From: Corynebacterium sp. HS2168-gen11
GTDB lineage: Bacteria; Actinomycetota; Actinomycetes; Mycobacteriales; Mycobacteriaceae
Assembly (NCBI RefSeq): GCF_024834075.1
Contig: NZ_JANUXR010000002.1
Location: 62,001 to 126,000 of the forward strand
Length of the DNA: 64,000 nucleotides
Direction of reading: 5' to 3'
The notes beneath the pieces were generated by a model. It ran no database searches. It worked only from the letters and a program-made list of their open reading frames with translations, and was not told where the DNA came from. Within the stretch, counting starts at the first letter, position 1; every line of letters begins with the position of its first letter. Positions 35,360-44,764 of this stretch are shown here, in pieces. A program made the position numbers and the translations under genes.

Positions 35360-37159
35360 TTAGAGTAAACGAACGACGTATGGGCTCATACCGCCCCAAC
35401 GCACAGGCGCAACTCGAACCGTTGAACCAGATTGTGGTGCTTCAACCATCTGACCATCACCAATATAAATGGCCACATGATTCTCAGCATTTGGTCCGTA
35501 GAAGATTAAGTCGCCACGCTGCATTTCTGTTGGACTCACTTTCGTACCGTGCTGATATTGATAGCCGGTGTAATGAGGCAATTTCAATCCTGCGGCACCG
35601 AATGCGTACAGTACTAAGCCGGAGCAGTCGAAACCGACTTTTGAATAGTCGCCATGACGATCGGCTGTGCCACCATCTTTAATGCCCTTCGTTGGACCGT
35701 TCAGGCTGCCACCACCCCAGGCGTATGGTGTGCCGACTTGGCTCAGTGCACGACTAATGACTGCTTCAATCCGAGCATTGCGATCACCATCGACAAGTGG
35801 CTCTGTATCAGGTGTTGATTCGCTTGGTGCTGCATCAGGTGCAGTGTTTGGTTCTGCATCAGGTGTAGACGTGCTTGCTGCATTGTTCGTGGCATCTTCC
35901 AACGTGACATAAATGTCTTCCGCTATCTTTGCAGCATCTGCAACTGAAGGTGTTTGCTGAGATGTATCCTGATCACTAGGCGCCGCTGCTGCAGGTACAT
36001 TTGCGGCAGTTGGAGTTGATGCTTCTGCTGCTGCAGCGAGAGCCTGTACCAACTCAGTCGATGCCTGAGCAGCTTGTTTTGCAGCTTCACGCTGTTGTGC
36101 CGCTGCAGCTTCTTGAGCTGCCTTATCTGCAGCTGCTTGTGCCTGCGCCGCTTGAGCGGCTTCAGCAGCGCGACGAGCGAGTTGTTCTGCCTCTTTTTGC
36201 TTTGCCTGAGCAGCTTGACGTTCTTGCTCTGCTTTCGCTTGAGCAACGGCTGCAGCTGCCTGGCGAGCTGCTTCTGCTGCACGTGCTTCAGCCTCTGCTT
36301 TAGCTTTCGCTTCCGCCTCAGCGCGTTGTTGCTTCTCTAGCGCAAGACGTGCAGCCTCTTGAGCAGCTACCCGCTCAGCCTCTGCTTGTTGATACGCATC
36401 GTATTCGGCGCGTTGGCTTTCTAACTGCTCAGCTGTCGCTTTTGCAATATCAAGTTGAGACTGTGCAGCTGCGCGTTCTTCAAGCAATTGCTGATATTCT
36501 TGCTGCTTGGTTGCAAGCAGCGCAGAGTTTTCTTCAATTGCTTGTTCAGCAGCTTCTTTCGCACGAACAGCTTCTTGCTCTTTTTTCTCGGCAACAATTT
36601 TGCGCGCACGCAATTCTGACTCATGATTTGCCTGGCGCGTACGCAACAAATCTAGATCGTCAACTGCTTTACGCTGTTCTGCAATTTGTGTACGAATAAG
36701 GGTTTGGCGATCCAGTGCATCTTTACTGGTATTTTTACCGCTAATATCCCCCACTATTTTTGTCGAACCTTGTCGATACACGGAACGAGAAATCTCATCG
36801 AGAGTCTGCTGAGCGTGCACAATCTTGGTTTGCGTGTTTTCCAAATCGCCACGCGCCTGGCCGACTGCATCACGAGCCTGCTGTGCAGCCTGTTCAGCTT
36901 CACTGAGATCAACAAGTGCTTTGTTTACTTGTTCACGAAGACTACCCATAGTCATTTCGGCATCTGCAATTGCCTTATCGGCTTGCACGATGACGGAACT
37001 CAGTTCTGCCAAAGAACTTTCTTTAGCCTTAAGCTGAGTGTGGGCTTGTGAGAGCTCTTGATCAGATGGGTTCGCTGGCTGTGCTAATGAAATCGGGTGT
37101 AACGACGATACACACGCGATTGTGGCAGCAAGTGCGATTGCGCGAACAAATTTGTGCAC
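35360..37159 (-). CDS. ripA: RipA-like secreted NlpC/P60 peptidoglycan hydrolase
   Basis: 599-residue secreted endopeptidase that cleaves peptidoglycan stem peptides during cell separation. Order: signal peptide (to about 26, ISLAQP), long coiled coil (30-270), an Ala/Glu/Gln-rich helical stretch (270-385), a Thr/Pro/Ala-rich linker (390-470) and the C-terminal NlpC/P60 domain with Cys in VGFDCSGLVLYAFG (near 513) and His in ENHVAIYIGDG (near 560). The coiled coil probably autoinhibits, as in mycobacterial RipA. The GTG at 37159 has AAGGAG 5 nt upstream. Being between hemH and acn matches C. glutamicum. The linker and coil are longer and more Ala-rich than I recall from relatives. Confidence 0.92.
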   Translation of the reverse strand: MHKFVRAIALAATIACVSSLHPISLAQPANPSDQELSQAHTQLKAKESSLAELSSVIVQADKAIADAEMTMGSLREQVNKALVDLSEAEQAAQQARDAVGQARGDLENTQTKIVHAQQTLDEISRSVYRQGSTKIVGDISGKNTSKDALDRQTLIRTQIAEQRKAVDDLDLLRTRQANHESELRARKIVAEKKEQEAVRAKEAAEQAIEENSALLATKQQEYQQLLEERAAAQSQLDIAKATAEQLESQRAEYDAYQQAEAERVAAQEAARLALEKQQRAEAEAKAKAEAEARAAEAARQAAAAVAQAKAEQERQAAQAKQKEAEQLARRAAEAAQAAQAQAAADKAAQEAAAAQQREAAKQAAQASTELVQALAAAAEASTPTAANVPAAAAPSDQDTSQQTPSVADAAKIAEDIYVTLEDATNNAASTSTPDAEPNTAPDAAPSESTPDTEPLVDGDRNARIEAVISRALSQVGTPYAWGGGSLNGPTKGIKDGGTADRHGDYSKVGFDCSGLVLYAFGAAGLKLPHYTGYQYQHGTKVSPTEMQRGDLIFYGPNAENHVAIYIGDGQMVEAPQSGSTVRVAPVRWGGMSPYVVRLL

Positions 37160-37498
37160 AAGGACTCCTTGTTCAAAATAGGCATAAAGACTATTTGATC
37201 CTCTTATGCCGCAACTTGCTTCCCCACAGGCGCAACAATTTGAGGTAAATAGTCAGAAACCATGTTAGTCAAGTTTCTAGAATCGACTCATGAGTCGTTA
37301 TTCAAACCATAGACCACATTGAAATCTATATCCACTTAAATTTCTTTTATTCCCACAAGTCACAGAGGTCACTTTAGATATAATTATGTACTTGACAAGG
37401 AACTTTGGGTTAAAAGTATCTATAGTGTGATTTGCAATACACTTTAAGAATTATCGGCGCGTCGTTATGTAAACAGAGCTCTACATTGTTAATTGCAG
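37160..37498. promoter_or_regulatory. Long leader/promoter region of ripA
   Basis: A/T-rich, 339 bp. It holds a perfect 14-bp palindrome CGACTCATGAGTCG (37284-37297) and an inverted repeat GGCATAA...TTATGCC (37181-37209) close to the ribosome site, plus a CAAGGAGTCCTTG palindrome covering the site itself. Either could serve regulation. I could not match a c-di-AMP (ydaO) riboswitch. Confidence 0.45.
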
Positions 37499-37969
37499 TT
37501 AAGTTCTAGACCTTGACTGCCAGATTATAAGTGTCAAAGCCATTACGCAGATTATGCTTAGGACTACCAGTGGCCAAAGCTGGAGACCTGTTGATTCTTG
37601 ATGGATGGCAAGTATGAATTGTCGAAATCCATCTATATAGTCAGGGCTGGAAACTAGACTATGTTGCGCTTGCTCGAGCATTGCGCGTGAGTGTCCATGG
37701 GAGACTACTGCAGCAGAGTGAGGCGTTCGTACTATGACAAGTTCATAGGTTGAGTGATCAAGCATGTGCTGCGCAAGGTCGCGTAGTTGTGGTGTATGTG
37801 TTGGCGTGTGATCGAGAATAACGATGCCAATATCGTTTGGCTGGGTGGCAAGGTCTGTAACTGTTGTATGGAGCGCCGCCTCAAGGTCGGGATGGGCCAC
37901 TTCCATGGCGATGCCGTCATGTTTGAGCTCTTGGAGAAGTGTGTCTGGCGAAATGCCTGGAGGTAACAT
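37499..37969 (-). CDS. DUF6676 (Rv1476-like) membrane protein
   Basis: 156 residues: a soluble N-terminal alpha/beta domain (to about 120; DIGIVILDHTPTHTPQLRD, ELVIVRTPHSAAVVSHGHSR) and one C-terminal membrane helix (LWPLVVLSIICVMALTLIIW) with a short basic tail. The topology is probably N-out. From memory, actinobacteria keep a protein of this type between the NlpC/P60 gene and acn. The function is unknown; a link to the neighbouring cell-wall hydrolase is an inference. The ATG at 37969 lies after a T-rich promoter region. Confidence 0.8.
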   Translation of the reverse strand: MLPPGISPDTLLQELKHDGIAMEVAHPDLEAALHTTVTDLATQPNDIGIVILDHTPTHTPQLRDLAQHMLDHSTYELVIVRTPHSAAVVSHGHSRAMLEQAQHSLVSSPDYIDGFRQFILAIHQESTGLQLWPLVVLSIICVMALTLIIWQSRSRT

Positions 37970-38168
37970 AACTCATTCTTTCAAGGTGGTCGATGTGGCG
38001 TGAGGTTGAAGCGTTGCGTTTACATTATACCCCCTGCTGTGGGTAAACTTTTGTCCCTATCTTTCGGATGTGGCCAAGTTTGAAATATTGATGATTTTTA
38101 CGTAAATGTGCAATGTTTCAAAAACCTGCATGTCAGGGCATGTATATTTTGGTGGATTGGTAAATGAC

Positions 38169-38187
38169 TTAGGTTAGGCATGGCTGT
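38169..38187 (+). promoter_or_regulatory. Candidate DtxR half-site upstream of acn
   Basis: TTAGGTTAGGCATGGCTGT matches the first eleven positions of the DtxR consensus TTAGGTTAGGCTAACCTAA exactly but has little of the second half (13 of 19 overall). It lies about 100 bp before the acn -10 box. Iron control of aconitase is known in this genus. Confidence 0.35.
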
Positions 38188-38252
38188 TTATCTGTGCGAA
38201 CGTGGGGGAAGTGTGGAAAAAATTTTCAAAAAAAGTGGTTTTTATTACTTTA

Positions 38253-38268
38253 CAGAACGGTTGTACTG
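38253..38268 (+). promoter_or_regulatory. AcnR operator in the acn promoter
   Basis: CAGAACGGTTGTACTG matches the C. glutamicum AcnR site (CAGNAC-N4-GTACTG) at all fixed positions. It abuts the -10 box TAGAAT at 38270-38275, so bound AcnR would block RNA polymerase. Confidence 0.85.
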
Positions 38269-38416
38269 TTAGAATGTGCGTCAGGCGACGATCATGAAGT
38301 GTATCGCTTTATATTCGAGCGCGAAATCCCGCACTCCTATGCGGAAATAGAATTTTTTACACTTACATACTTTCAGACAAGTAATTGGAATCAAGACTAT
38401 CTGTCTGGACGAGGAA

Positions 38417-41203
38417 ATGGAGCTCAACGTGTCAGAGAGCAAGAACTCTTTTAACGCCAAGAGCACGCTTACAGTTGGCGAGAAGTCCTATGACTACTTC
38501 GCGTTGCAAGCTGTGCCAGGTATGGAAAAACTGCCATATTCTTTGAAGGTACTCGGTGAGAACTTGCTGCGTACTGAAGATGGCGCAAATATTACTGCTG
38601 AACATATTCAGGCAATTGCGCAGTGGGATCCACAAGCAGAACCAAGCATTGAAATTCAGTTCACGCCTGCACGTGTGTTGATGCAAGACTTTACCGGCGT
38701 TCCTTGCGTTGTCGACCTCGCGACGATGCGTGAAGCTGTCAAGACTTTAGGTGGCGACCCAGATCAGGTGAATCCACTGAATCCAGCTGAGATGGTCATT
38801 GACCACTCCGTGATTGTGGAAGCTTTTGGTTCGGCTGAATCCTTGAAGCAAAACGTTGAAATTGAATACGAGCGCAATGAAGAGCGTTACCAGTTCCTGC
38901 GTTGGGGTGCTGAAAACTTCTCGAACTTCCGCGTGGTTCCTCCAGGAACCGGTATTGTGCACCAGGTAAATATTGAGTATCTGGCACGCGTTGTCTTTGA
39001 TAACGATGGTTTGGCATACCCAGATACCTGTATTGGTACTGACTCTCACACCACCATGGAAAATGGTCTCGGTATTCTTGGTTGGGGTGTTGGCGGTATT
39101 GAGGCTGAAGCTGCAATGCTTGGCCAGCCAGTCTCCATGCTTATTCCAAAGGTTGTTGGCTTTAAGCTCACCGGTGAAATTCCTGCTGGTGTAACCGCTA
39201 CCGACGTTGTGCTGACGATTACTGAGATGCTGCGCGAGCATGGCGTAGTGCAGAAGTTCGTTGAGTTCTACGGCAATGGTGTGAAGTCTATTCCACTGGC
39301 AAACCGTGCAACGATCGGTAATATGTCTCCAGAATTCGGCTCGACTTGTGCGATCTTCCCAATCGACGAAGAAACCACCAAGTACATGCACTTGACTGGT
39401 CGTCCAGAAGAGCAAATTGCTTTGGTCGAAGCATATGCAAAGGCTCAGGGCATGTGGCTGGAGCAAGACGCTCCAGAAGCTGAGTACTCTGAGTACCTCG
39501 AACTTGATTTGTCCACCGTGGTACCTTCCTTGGCTGGTCCAAAGCGTCCACAAGACCGCATTTTGCAGTCTGCTGCAAAAGAACAGTTCCGCAAGGATCT
39601 GCCAAACTACACCTCTGATACCGAAACCGTTGCTCCAGTTAAGGCTTCCGGTAACTTCGAGGCAAACTATAACTCTTCTCGTGCAGGTAACGGCGAGTCT
39701 GCAGCACTTGGCGCAGAAGGTCGTATCTCCCGTCCAGTGGTCGTGACCTCACCAAATGGCGGCGAATTCACCCTTGATCACGGCATGGTTGCCATTGCAT
39801 CGATCACCTCTTGCACCAACACCTCGAACCCATCGGTGATGGTTGGTGCTGGTTTGATTGCTCGTAAGGCTGCAGCTAAGGGTCTGAAGGCAAAGCCTTG
39901 GGTTAAGACCATATGTGCTCCAGGCTCTCAGGTTGTCGATGGTTACTACCAGCGCGCAGATTTGTGGAAGGATCTTGAGGCACTTGGCTTCTACCTCGCA
40001 GGTTTCGGTTGTACCTCTTGCATCGGTAACTCCGGTCCACTCCCAGAAGAAATCTCTGCAGCAATTAACGAGCATGACCTGACTGCAACCGCAGTGTTGT
40101 CTGGTAACCGTAACTTCGAAGGCCGCATCTCCCCAGATGTGAAGATGAACTACCTGGCTTCGCCAATTATGGTGATTGCATACGCAATCGCTGGCACCAT
40201 GGACTTCGACTTCGACACTCAGCCACTGGGTCAAGATCAAGATGGCAACGATGTGTTCTTGAAGGACATCTGGCCATCCACTGAAGAAATCGAAGCAACT
40301 ATTGCTGAGTCTATTTCTCGTGAACTTTACGAAGCTGACTATGCTGACGTATTCAAAGGTGACGCTTCTTGGCAAGCATTGCAGATCCCAACTGGTAAGA
40401 CCTTCGAATGGGATGAGTCTTCGACCTACATCCGCAAGGCACCATACTTCGATGGCATGACCATGGTTCCAGAACCTGTCCAAGACATCAAGGGTGCACG
40501 CGTGTTGGCAAAGTTGGGCGACTCTGTCACCACTGACCACATCTCCCCTGCTTCTTCCATTAAGCCTGGTACTCCAGCTGCACAATATCTGGATGCCAAC
40601 GGTGTGGCACGCCAAGACTACAACTCCTTGGGCTCTCGTCGCGGTAACCACGAAGTGATGATGCGCGGTACCTTTGCAAATATCCGTTTGCAAAACCAGC
40701 TCGTCGATATCGCCGGTGGCTATACCTTGGACTTCACCAAGGAAGATGCACCACAGGCATTTATCTTCGACGCTTGTGAGAATTATAAGGCTGCTGGTAT
40801 TCCGTTGGTCGTTCTCGGCGGTAAGGAATACGGTACCGGTTCTTCTCGTGACTGGGCGGCAAAGGGTACGAACCTGTTGGGTGTCAAGGCAGTTATTACC
40901 GAATCCTTCGAGCGTATTCACCGTTCGAACTTGATCGGTATGGGTGTCATCCCACTGCAGTTCCCTGCTGGTGAAACCCATGAGTCCCTTGGTTTGGACG
41001 GTCACGAAACCTTCGATATCACCGGTATCGAAGCATTGAACGAGGGTATTACCCCGAAGACTGTTCATGTCACCGCAACTAAGACCAACGGCGATGTTGT
41101 TGAGTTCGACGCAGTTGTTCGTATCGATACACCAGGTGAGGCTGACTACTACCGCAACGGTGGTATCTTGCAGTACGTGCTGCGGAATATGGCACAGTCT
41201 TAA
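38417..41203 (+). CDS. acn: Aconitate hydratase
   Basis: TCA cycle enzyme, citrate to isocitrate through a [4Fe-4S] cluster. The 928-residue AcnA/IRP-type protein opens [18 protein letters not shown]. Cluster cysteines are in [14 protein letters not shown] and [17 protein letters not shown]; the swivelling C-terminal domain has [19 protein letters not shown]. The ATG at 38417 follows AGGA closely and matches the C. glutamicum start. It is repressed by AcnR, encoded next. The codon choice is narrow and C/T-biased compared with neighbours, as for a highly expressed gene. Confidence 0.97.
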   Translation: MELNVSESKNSFNAKSTLTVGEKSYDYFALQAVPGMEKLPYSLKVLGENLLRTEDGANITAEHIQAIAQWDPQAEPSIEIQFTPARVLMQDFTGVPCVVDLATMREAVKTLGGDPDQVNPLNPAEMVIDHSVIVEAFGSAESLKQNVEIEYERNEERYQFLRWGAENFSNFRVVPPGTGIVHQVNIEYLARVVFDNDGLAYPDTCIGTDSHTTMENGLGILGWGVGGIEAEAAMLGQPVSMLIPKVVGFKLTGEIPAGVTATDVVLTITEMLREHGVVQKFVEFYGNGVKSIPLANRATIGNMSPEFGSTCAIFPIDEETTKYMHLTGRPEEQIALVEAYAKAQGMWLEQDAPEAEYSEYLELDLSTVVPSLAGPKRPQDRILQSAAKEQFRKDLPNYTSDTETVAPVKASGNFEANYNSSRAGNGESAALGAEGRISRPVVVTSPNGGEFTLDHGMVAIASITSCTNTSNPSVMVGAGLIARKAAAKGLKAKPWVKTICAPGSQVVDGYYQRADLWKDLEALGFYLAGFGCTSCIGNSGPLPEEISAAINEHDLTATAVLSGNRNFEGRISPDVKMNYLASPIMVIAYAIAGTMDFDFDTQPLGQDQDGNDVFLKDIWPSTEEIEATIAESISRELYEADYADVFKGDASWQALQIPTGKTFEWDESSTYIRKAPYFDGMTMVPEPVQDIKGARVLAKLGDSVTTDHISPASSIKPGTPAAQYLDANGVARQDYNSLGSRRGNHEVMMRGTFANIRLQNQLVDIAGGYTLDFTKEDAPQAFIFDACENYKAAGIPLVVLGGKEYGTGSSRDWAAKGTNLLGVKAVITESFERIHRSNLIGMGVIPLQFPAGETHESLGLDGHETFDITGIEALNEGITPKTVHVTATKTNGDVVEFDAVVRIDTPGEADYYRNGGILQYVLRNMAQS

Positions 41204-41216
41204 TCTACTGTGTAGT

Positions 41217-41255
41217 GACAGCCCATCGTCGTATTTATGATGATGATGGACTGTC
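41217..41255 (+). terminator. Hairpin behind acn
   Basis: GACAG-CCCATC and GATGG-ACTGTC arms with an A/T loop. No T-run, so read-through into acnR is likely. Confidence 0.45.
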
Positions 41256-41263
41256 GTTGTAGC

Positions 41264-41300
41264 CAGGGGCTCAAAACCAATTGCAGGTTTTCAGCCCCTG
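41264..41300 (+). terminator. Second hairpin between acn and acnR
   Basis: Perfect 15-bp arms CAGGGGCTCAAAACC (41264-41278) and GGTTTTCAGCCCCTG (41286-41300). No T-run follows; possibly an attenuator or processing site that lowers acnR expression relative to acn. Confidence 0.5.
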
Positions 41301-41351
41301 TTGCTCTATTGCTATACTTTTGTACATTGGAAGGAGGTTGAACATACCACC

Positions 41352-41915
41352 ATGCCAGTTGTTTCACATGTTGAACTGAACCAACGTCGCCAAGAAATTC
41401 TTGATGGTGCGCGGAAATGTTTTGCTGAATATGGCTACGAAGGCGCAACGGTGCGGCGTTTGGAAGAATTTACTGGGAAATCCAGAGGTGCAATTTTCCA
41501 CCACTTCAGTGATAAAGAAAACCTCTTTCTTGCGCTTGCTCGCGAAGACGCATCACGAATGGCGGCAGTTGTAGCTGATCACGGCCTTGTCGAAGTCATG
41601 CGCGACATGATTACCTACCCAGATAAATATGATTGGCTTTCCACCAGGCTCGAAATTTCCTCAATGCTACGCACTGATGCAAGTTTTCGCGCTCGATGGC
41701 TGGATCATCAAAAAATTCTCGACGATGCCGTGCTAGAACGCTTAACTGCTAAAGCGAAATATGGCGGCTTGCGTGACGACGTTTCGATCGAAGTACTGCA
41801 TACCTATTTGGAAACCATGCTAGATGGATTTATTACTCGAATTGCATCTGGTGCCTCGGTTAAAGATCTCGATGCGGTTTTAGATATTGTAGAAGGCAGC
41901 GTTCGCCGTCAGTAG
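41352..41915 (+). CDS. acnR: AcnR, TetR-family repressor of aconitase
   Basis: 187-residue TetR-type repressor. The N-terminal helix-turn-helix is GYEGATVRRLEEFTGKSRGA, followed by IFHHFSDKENLFLALARED, typical of AcnR; the C-terminal helical domain binds citrate-Mg in the C. glutamicum protein. Its operator lies in the acn promoter. The ATG at 41352 gives MPVVSHVELNQRRQEIL. A GGAGG is present but 15 nt away, so translation may be weak. The open frame from 41301 has no support. Confidence 0.93.
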   Translation: MPVVSHVELNQRRQEILDGARKCFAEYGYEGATVRRLEEFTGKSRGAIFHHFSDKENLFLALAREDASRMAAVVADHGLVEVMRDMITYPDKYDWLSTRLEISSMLRTDASFRARWLDHQKILDDAVLERLTAKAKYGGLRDDVSIEVLHTYLETMLDGFITRIASGASVKDLDAVLDIVEGSVRRQ

Positions 41916-41942
41916 ACAGAACAGGCTAGAATAAAAATCCTT

Positions 41943-42677
41943 ATGGCTGACTTACTCTTTCTTTCCCTTCGATCAGGTGAACTTGGACCAAAGGTTGCTG
42001 AATCAGAATTCCAGGATCTCTTACGCACTACTGGTTATAAAGCAACTGATTTTGATCACATTGTAGTGTCAGACCAATCGGTTGCGATTCCTGACCTAGC
42101 CCCATATGCCGGCGTTGTGATTGGCGGCAGCTCGTTGAATATCACCGATGAGACGTATTCGGAATACCAGCAGTATGTGCATACCAAAGTCAATGAGATT
42201 ATTCACAGTGGCAAGCCAACATTTTTAATCTGCTTTGGTATTGGATTGTTGGCTCTTTTGACTGGTGGCAGCGTCGATAAGCAGCATCCTGAGCAAACCA
42301 GTCCAACTGAGGTCGAAGTGCTTGCCGACGACGTTTTATTGCACAATATCCCACGGACATTCACAGCCTTTACAGGGCATCGTGAATCAGTGGCAACGCT
42401 TGGGCCTGAAGTTCAGGTGCTCGCGAGTGGCCCAACCTGCCCGTATCAGTTTATTCGGTATCGGGAACATGTGTGGGCAAGTCAGTTTCATTTGGAAATG
42501 GATGCGCTTGGCACCGAACGTCGGATGCGCTTTTTTATGGATTATGGCTATTTTTCGCCAGAAGATTTCTCCACAATTGTTGCTTCCCTGCAAGCACATG
42601 ATTCTTCTCATGCGCATCAAATTTTGCGGAACTTTTTAGACTACGCTCGTGGGTTTGAGCCTGGGCAGCAACGCTAG
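41943..42677 (+). CDS. Class I glutamine amidotransferase-like protein
   Basis: 244-residue GATase1-fold protein, cytosolic. The nucleophile elbow is FLICFGIGLLA with Cys in the expected place, and the His/Glu pair is in WASQFHLEMD; so a hydrolytic triad is possible. It resembles stand-alone GMP-synthase-type amidotransferases of unknown acceptor. A similar gene follows acnR in C. glutamicum. A TAGAAT box 10 nt before the ATG at 41943 would give an almost leaderless transcript. Confidence 0.87.
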   Translation: MADLLFLSLRSGELGPKVAESEFQDLLRTTGYKATDFDHIVVSDQSVAIPDLAPYAGVVIGGSSLNITDETYSEYQQYVHTKVNEIIHSGKPTFLICFGIGLLALLTGGSVDKQHPEQTSPTEVEVLADDVLLHNIPRTFTAFTGHRESVATLGPEVQVLASGPTCPYQFIRYREHVWASQFHLEMDALGTERRMRFFMDYGYFSPEDFSTIVASLQAHDSSHAHQILRNFLDYARGFEPGQQR

Positions 42678-42741
42678 TATTGCGTTGATGGGTCGGTTCG
42701 AAGTTAGGCCAGTGTGAACAAACAGTTGTAACATGGAGTTC

Positions 42742-43011
42742 ATGTTTGCGATTATGACTGTTACAGGTGCAGATCACACCGGCATTATTGCCGCCGTCTC
42801 TACCGCTTTGGCCACTCTTGAAGTCAACATCAACAATGTTTCACAGACCTTGATGGATGGCTATTTTACGATGATTTTGCATGTCTCGTTTGATGAGACC
42901 AAGCTGGATATCACCGCGATTCAAGAAGCCATGGCGCTGGTTGAACGCGAGCAACAATTAGTCATTCGCATTCAATCGCAAGCCATTTTCGAAGCAATGA
43001 ATACCATCTAA
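42742..43011 (+). CDS. ACT-domain protein (UPF0237)
   Basis: 89-residue single ACT domain: MFAIMTVTGADHTGIIAAVS with the glycine-turn ligand motif, then VNINNVSQTLMDGYFTMIL. Such proteins bind small amino-acid-like effectors. It precedes the UPF0210 gene by 15 nt; the two are almost always paired, so they probably act together. The start is ATG at 42742 (GGAG 3 nt upstream) or ATG three codons earlier (42733). Confidence 0.87.
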   Translation: MFAIMTVTGADHTGIIAAVSTALATLEVNINNVSQTLMDGYFTMILHVSFDETKLDITAIQEAMALVEREQQLVIRIQSQAIFEAMNTI

Positions 43012-43026
43012 GCGGGCTTGGCGATT

Positions 43027-44391
43027 ATGGATTTTAATATTTCAACGTCCTCTATTTTGGAAACCATCGAGATGATTGAGCACTATCGTCTCGATATTCG
43101 CACAGTGACCATGGGTATTTCCCTGCTTGATTGTGTGCGCGGTGATATGGATCAAACCTGCCAGGCAGTGTATGACAAGATCACCACCAAGGCGAAAGAC
43201 CTTGTGGCGGAGTGCGAAAAAATTGAACGTGAGCTGGGCATTCCAATTGTCAATAAGCGCATCTCTGTCACCCCAATTTCGCTTATTGCACAGTCAGTGG
43301 CAGGTGATCCAATTGCTATCGCCCGGGCACTGGATGCAGCAGGCAAAGCAGTTGGTGTGAATTTCATTGGTGGTTATTCAGCACTGGTAGAAAAAGGCAT
43401 GACACCAGGTGATGAACGTCTGATCCGTTCGATTCCACAAGCATTAAGCGAAACAGATATTGTGTGCGGGTCGGTCAATATTGGCTCCTCACGAGCTGGC
43501 ATTAATATGGATGCAGTTGCCCTGATGGGAACTGTTGTGAAAGAAGCTGCAGAATTAACCAAAGATCGTTCTGCAATCGCCTGCGCCAAGCTCGTAGTAT
43601 TTGCCAATGCCGTTGGTGATAACCCATTTATGGCAGGTGCGTTCCACGGCGTTGAAGAAGCAGACTGTGTGGTATCGGTTGGTGTTTCTGGCCCAGGTGT
43701 GGTCAATCGAGCATTGGGCAATCTCGACGGTGCTTCTTTGGACGAAGTCGCAGAAGCTATTAAGAAAGCCGCATTCAAGATTACTCGTGCCGGCCAACTG
43801 GTTGGCACAATGGCGTCGCAACGCTTGGGCGTACCGTTTGGCATTGTAGATCTTTCATTAGCACCGACTGCTGAATTAGGCGATAGTGTGGCCCATATTC
43901 TTGAACATATGGGACTCTCGCAGGTCGGCACCCACGGCACTACAGCGGCATTAGCGCTGCTCAATGATGCGGTGAAAAAAGGTGGCATGATGGCATGCTC
44001 ACGTGTTGGCGGACTTTCAGGGTCGTTTATCCCAGTATCGGAAGATAAAGGCATGATCGACGCAGTACGTGCTGGCAGTATTTCGATTGACAAACTCGAA
44101 GCCATGACTGCTATTTGTTCAGTGGGACTGGATATGGTGGCAATTCCAGGTGATAGCTCTGCAGCATTGATTTCAGGCATGATCGCTGACGAAGCTGCCA
44201 TTGGCGTGATGAACCATAAAACCACCGCTGTGCGCGTGATTCCAGTACCTGGAACAGTTCCAGGTGATGAAGTGAATTTCGGTGGCCTCTTAGGTTATGC
44301 ACCAGTCATTGAGGTTTCCACCGTTGGAAATGATGAATTCATTTCCCGTGGCGGATATATCCCTGCACCAGTGCATGGTTTTAGAAACTAA
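43027..44391 (+). CDS. UPF0210 (PFL family, DUF711) protein
   Basis: 454-residue protein related in fold to glycyl-radical enzymes but lacking the radical glycine loop. It starts [20 protein letters not shown], then [35 protein letters not shown] and a Gly-rich C-terminal half. The biochemical function is unknown; the ACT partner suggests amino-acid-dependent control. The ATG at 43027 is preferred; a TTG at 43018 is in frame. It ends before a terminator. Confidence 0.9.
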   Translation: MDFNISTSSILETIEMIEHYRLDIRTVTMGISLLDCVRGDMDQTCQAVYDKITTKAKDLVAECEKIERELGIPIVNKRISVTPISLIAQSVAGDPIAIARALDAAGKAVGVNFIGGYSALVEKGMTPGDERLIRSIPQALSETDIVCGSVNIGSSRAGINMDAVALMGTVVKEAAELTKDRSAIACAKLVVFANAVGDNPFMAGAFHGVEEADCVVSVGVSGPGVVNRALGNLDGASLDEVAEAIKKAAFKITRAGQLVGTMASQRLGVPFGIVDLSLAPTAELGDSVAHILEHMGLSQVGTHGTTAALALLNDAVKKGGMMACSRVGGLSGSFIPVSEDKGMIDAVRAGSISIDKLEAMTAICSVGLDMVAIPGDSSAALISGMIADEAAIGVMNHKTTAVRVIPVPGTVPGDEVNFGGLLGYAPVIEVSTVGNDEFISRGGYIPAPVHGFRN

Positions 44392-44413
44392 TCACGGCTG
44401 CTTGCCCTAATAC

Positions 44414-44451
44414 AACACCGAGGAGCACAGATCTTTGTACTCCTCGGTGTT
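44414..44451 (+). terminator. Terminator behind the UPF0210 gene
   Basis: Perfect 12-bp arms AACACCGAGGAG (44414-44425) and CTCCTCGGTGTT (44440-44451). Confidence 0.8.
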
Positions 44452-44511
44452 GGCGTTTGTGTACCGCATATGAGAACGGGTTATAGAAATGATGCAGGAA
44501 TACCGCGTATG

Positions 44512-44754
44512 TTATTGCTTGCGGTAACGAATACCTTTGAGGAAAAACCACGGTACACCGATGAAATCGATACACGTGATTAGCAACCACTTCTTTTTCG
44601 AACCACGAATCTTCTCGGCAGGCAAATGATACAGAAAATGCCAGGCAACGAGTTTGCTGAAGATATCGAGGGCCAGATACCCTAACAAGAATTTTCGATA
44701 TGGGTGTTCAGCCCATCGTGTGCAAAGAGCACAATTATGAGAGTGTTGTTTCAT
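44512..44754 (-). CDS. Small membrane protein with CxxC
   Basis: 80 residues. The N-terminus is MKQHSHNCALCTRWAEHPYR, with a CxxC that could bind metal or be redox active. Two hydrophobic segments follow (FLLGYLALDIFSKLVAWHFL and WLLITCIDFIGVPWFFL) separated by a basic loop, IRGSKKK, then a basic end. The start at 44754 lies 10 nt after the ABC-F stop, suggesting cotranscription and coupling. I do not recognise a family. The longer open frame to 44820 lies inside the ABC-F gene. Confidence 0.65.
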   Translation of the reverse strand: MKQHSHNCALCTRWAEHPYRKFLLGYLALDIFSKLVAWHFLYHLPAEKIRGSKKKWLLITCIDFIGVPWFFLKGIRYRKQ

Positions 44755-44764
44755 ACTGTCGAGT

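Larger units (their letters stand above)
37970..38416. promoter_or_regulatory. Promoter region of acn
   Basis: 447 bp without a gene, strongly A/T-rich. It contains the DtxR-like half site (38169), the AcnR operator (38253-38268) and -10 box TAGAAT (38270-38275), then an untranslated leader of about 135 nt. Confidence 0.75.

Noticed and set aside
36001..36303. Leucine-rich frames opposite the Ala/Gln-rich part of ripA
   Set aside because: Complement of repetitive GCA/CAG/GAA codons; shadows of the coiled coil.
37160..37498. c-di-AMP (ydaO) riboswitch before ripA
   Set aside because: Actinobacterial NlpC/P60 genes sometimes have one, but the conserved GGGGGAACC and CCGAACCCG-type blocks are not present on the minus strand here.
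39749..41068. 439-codon frame on the minus strand opposite acn
   Set aside because: It is a mirror of the strong codon bias of acn and has no ribosome site or recognisable protein. The same holds for 38747-39553.
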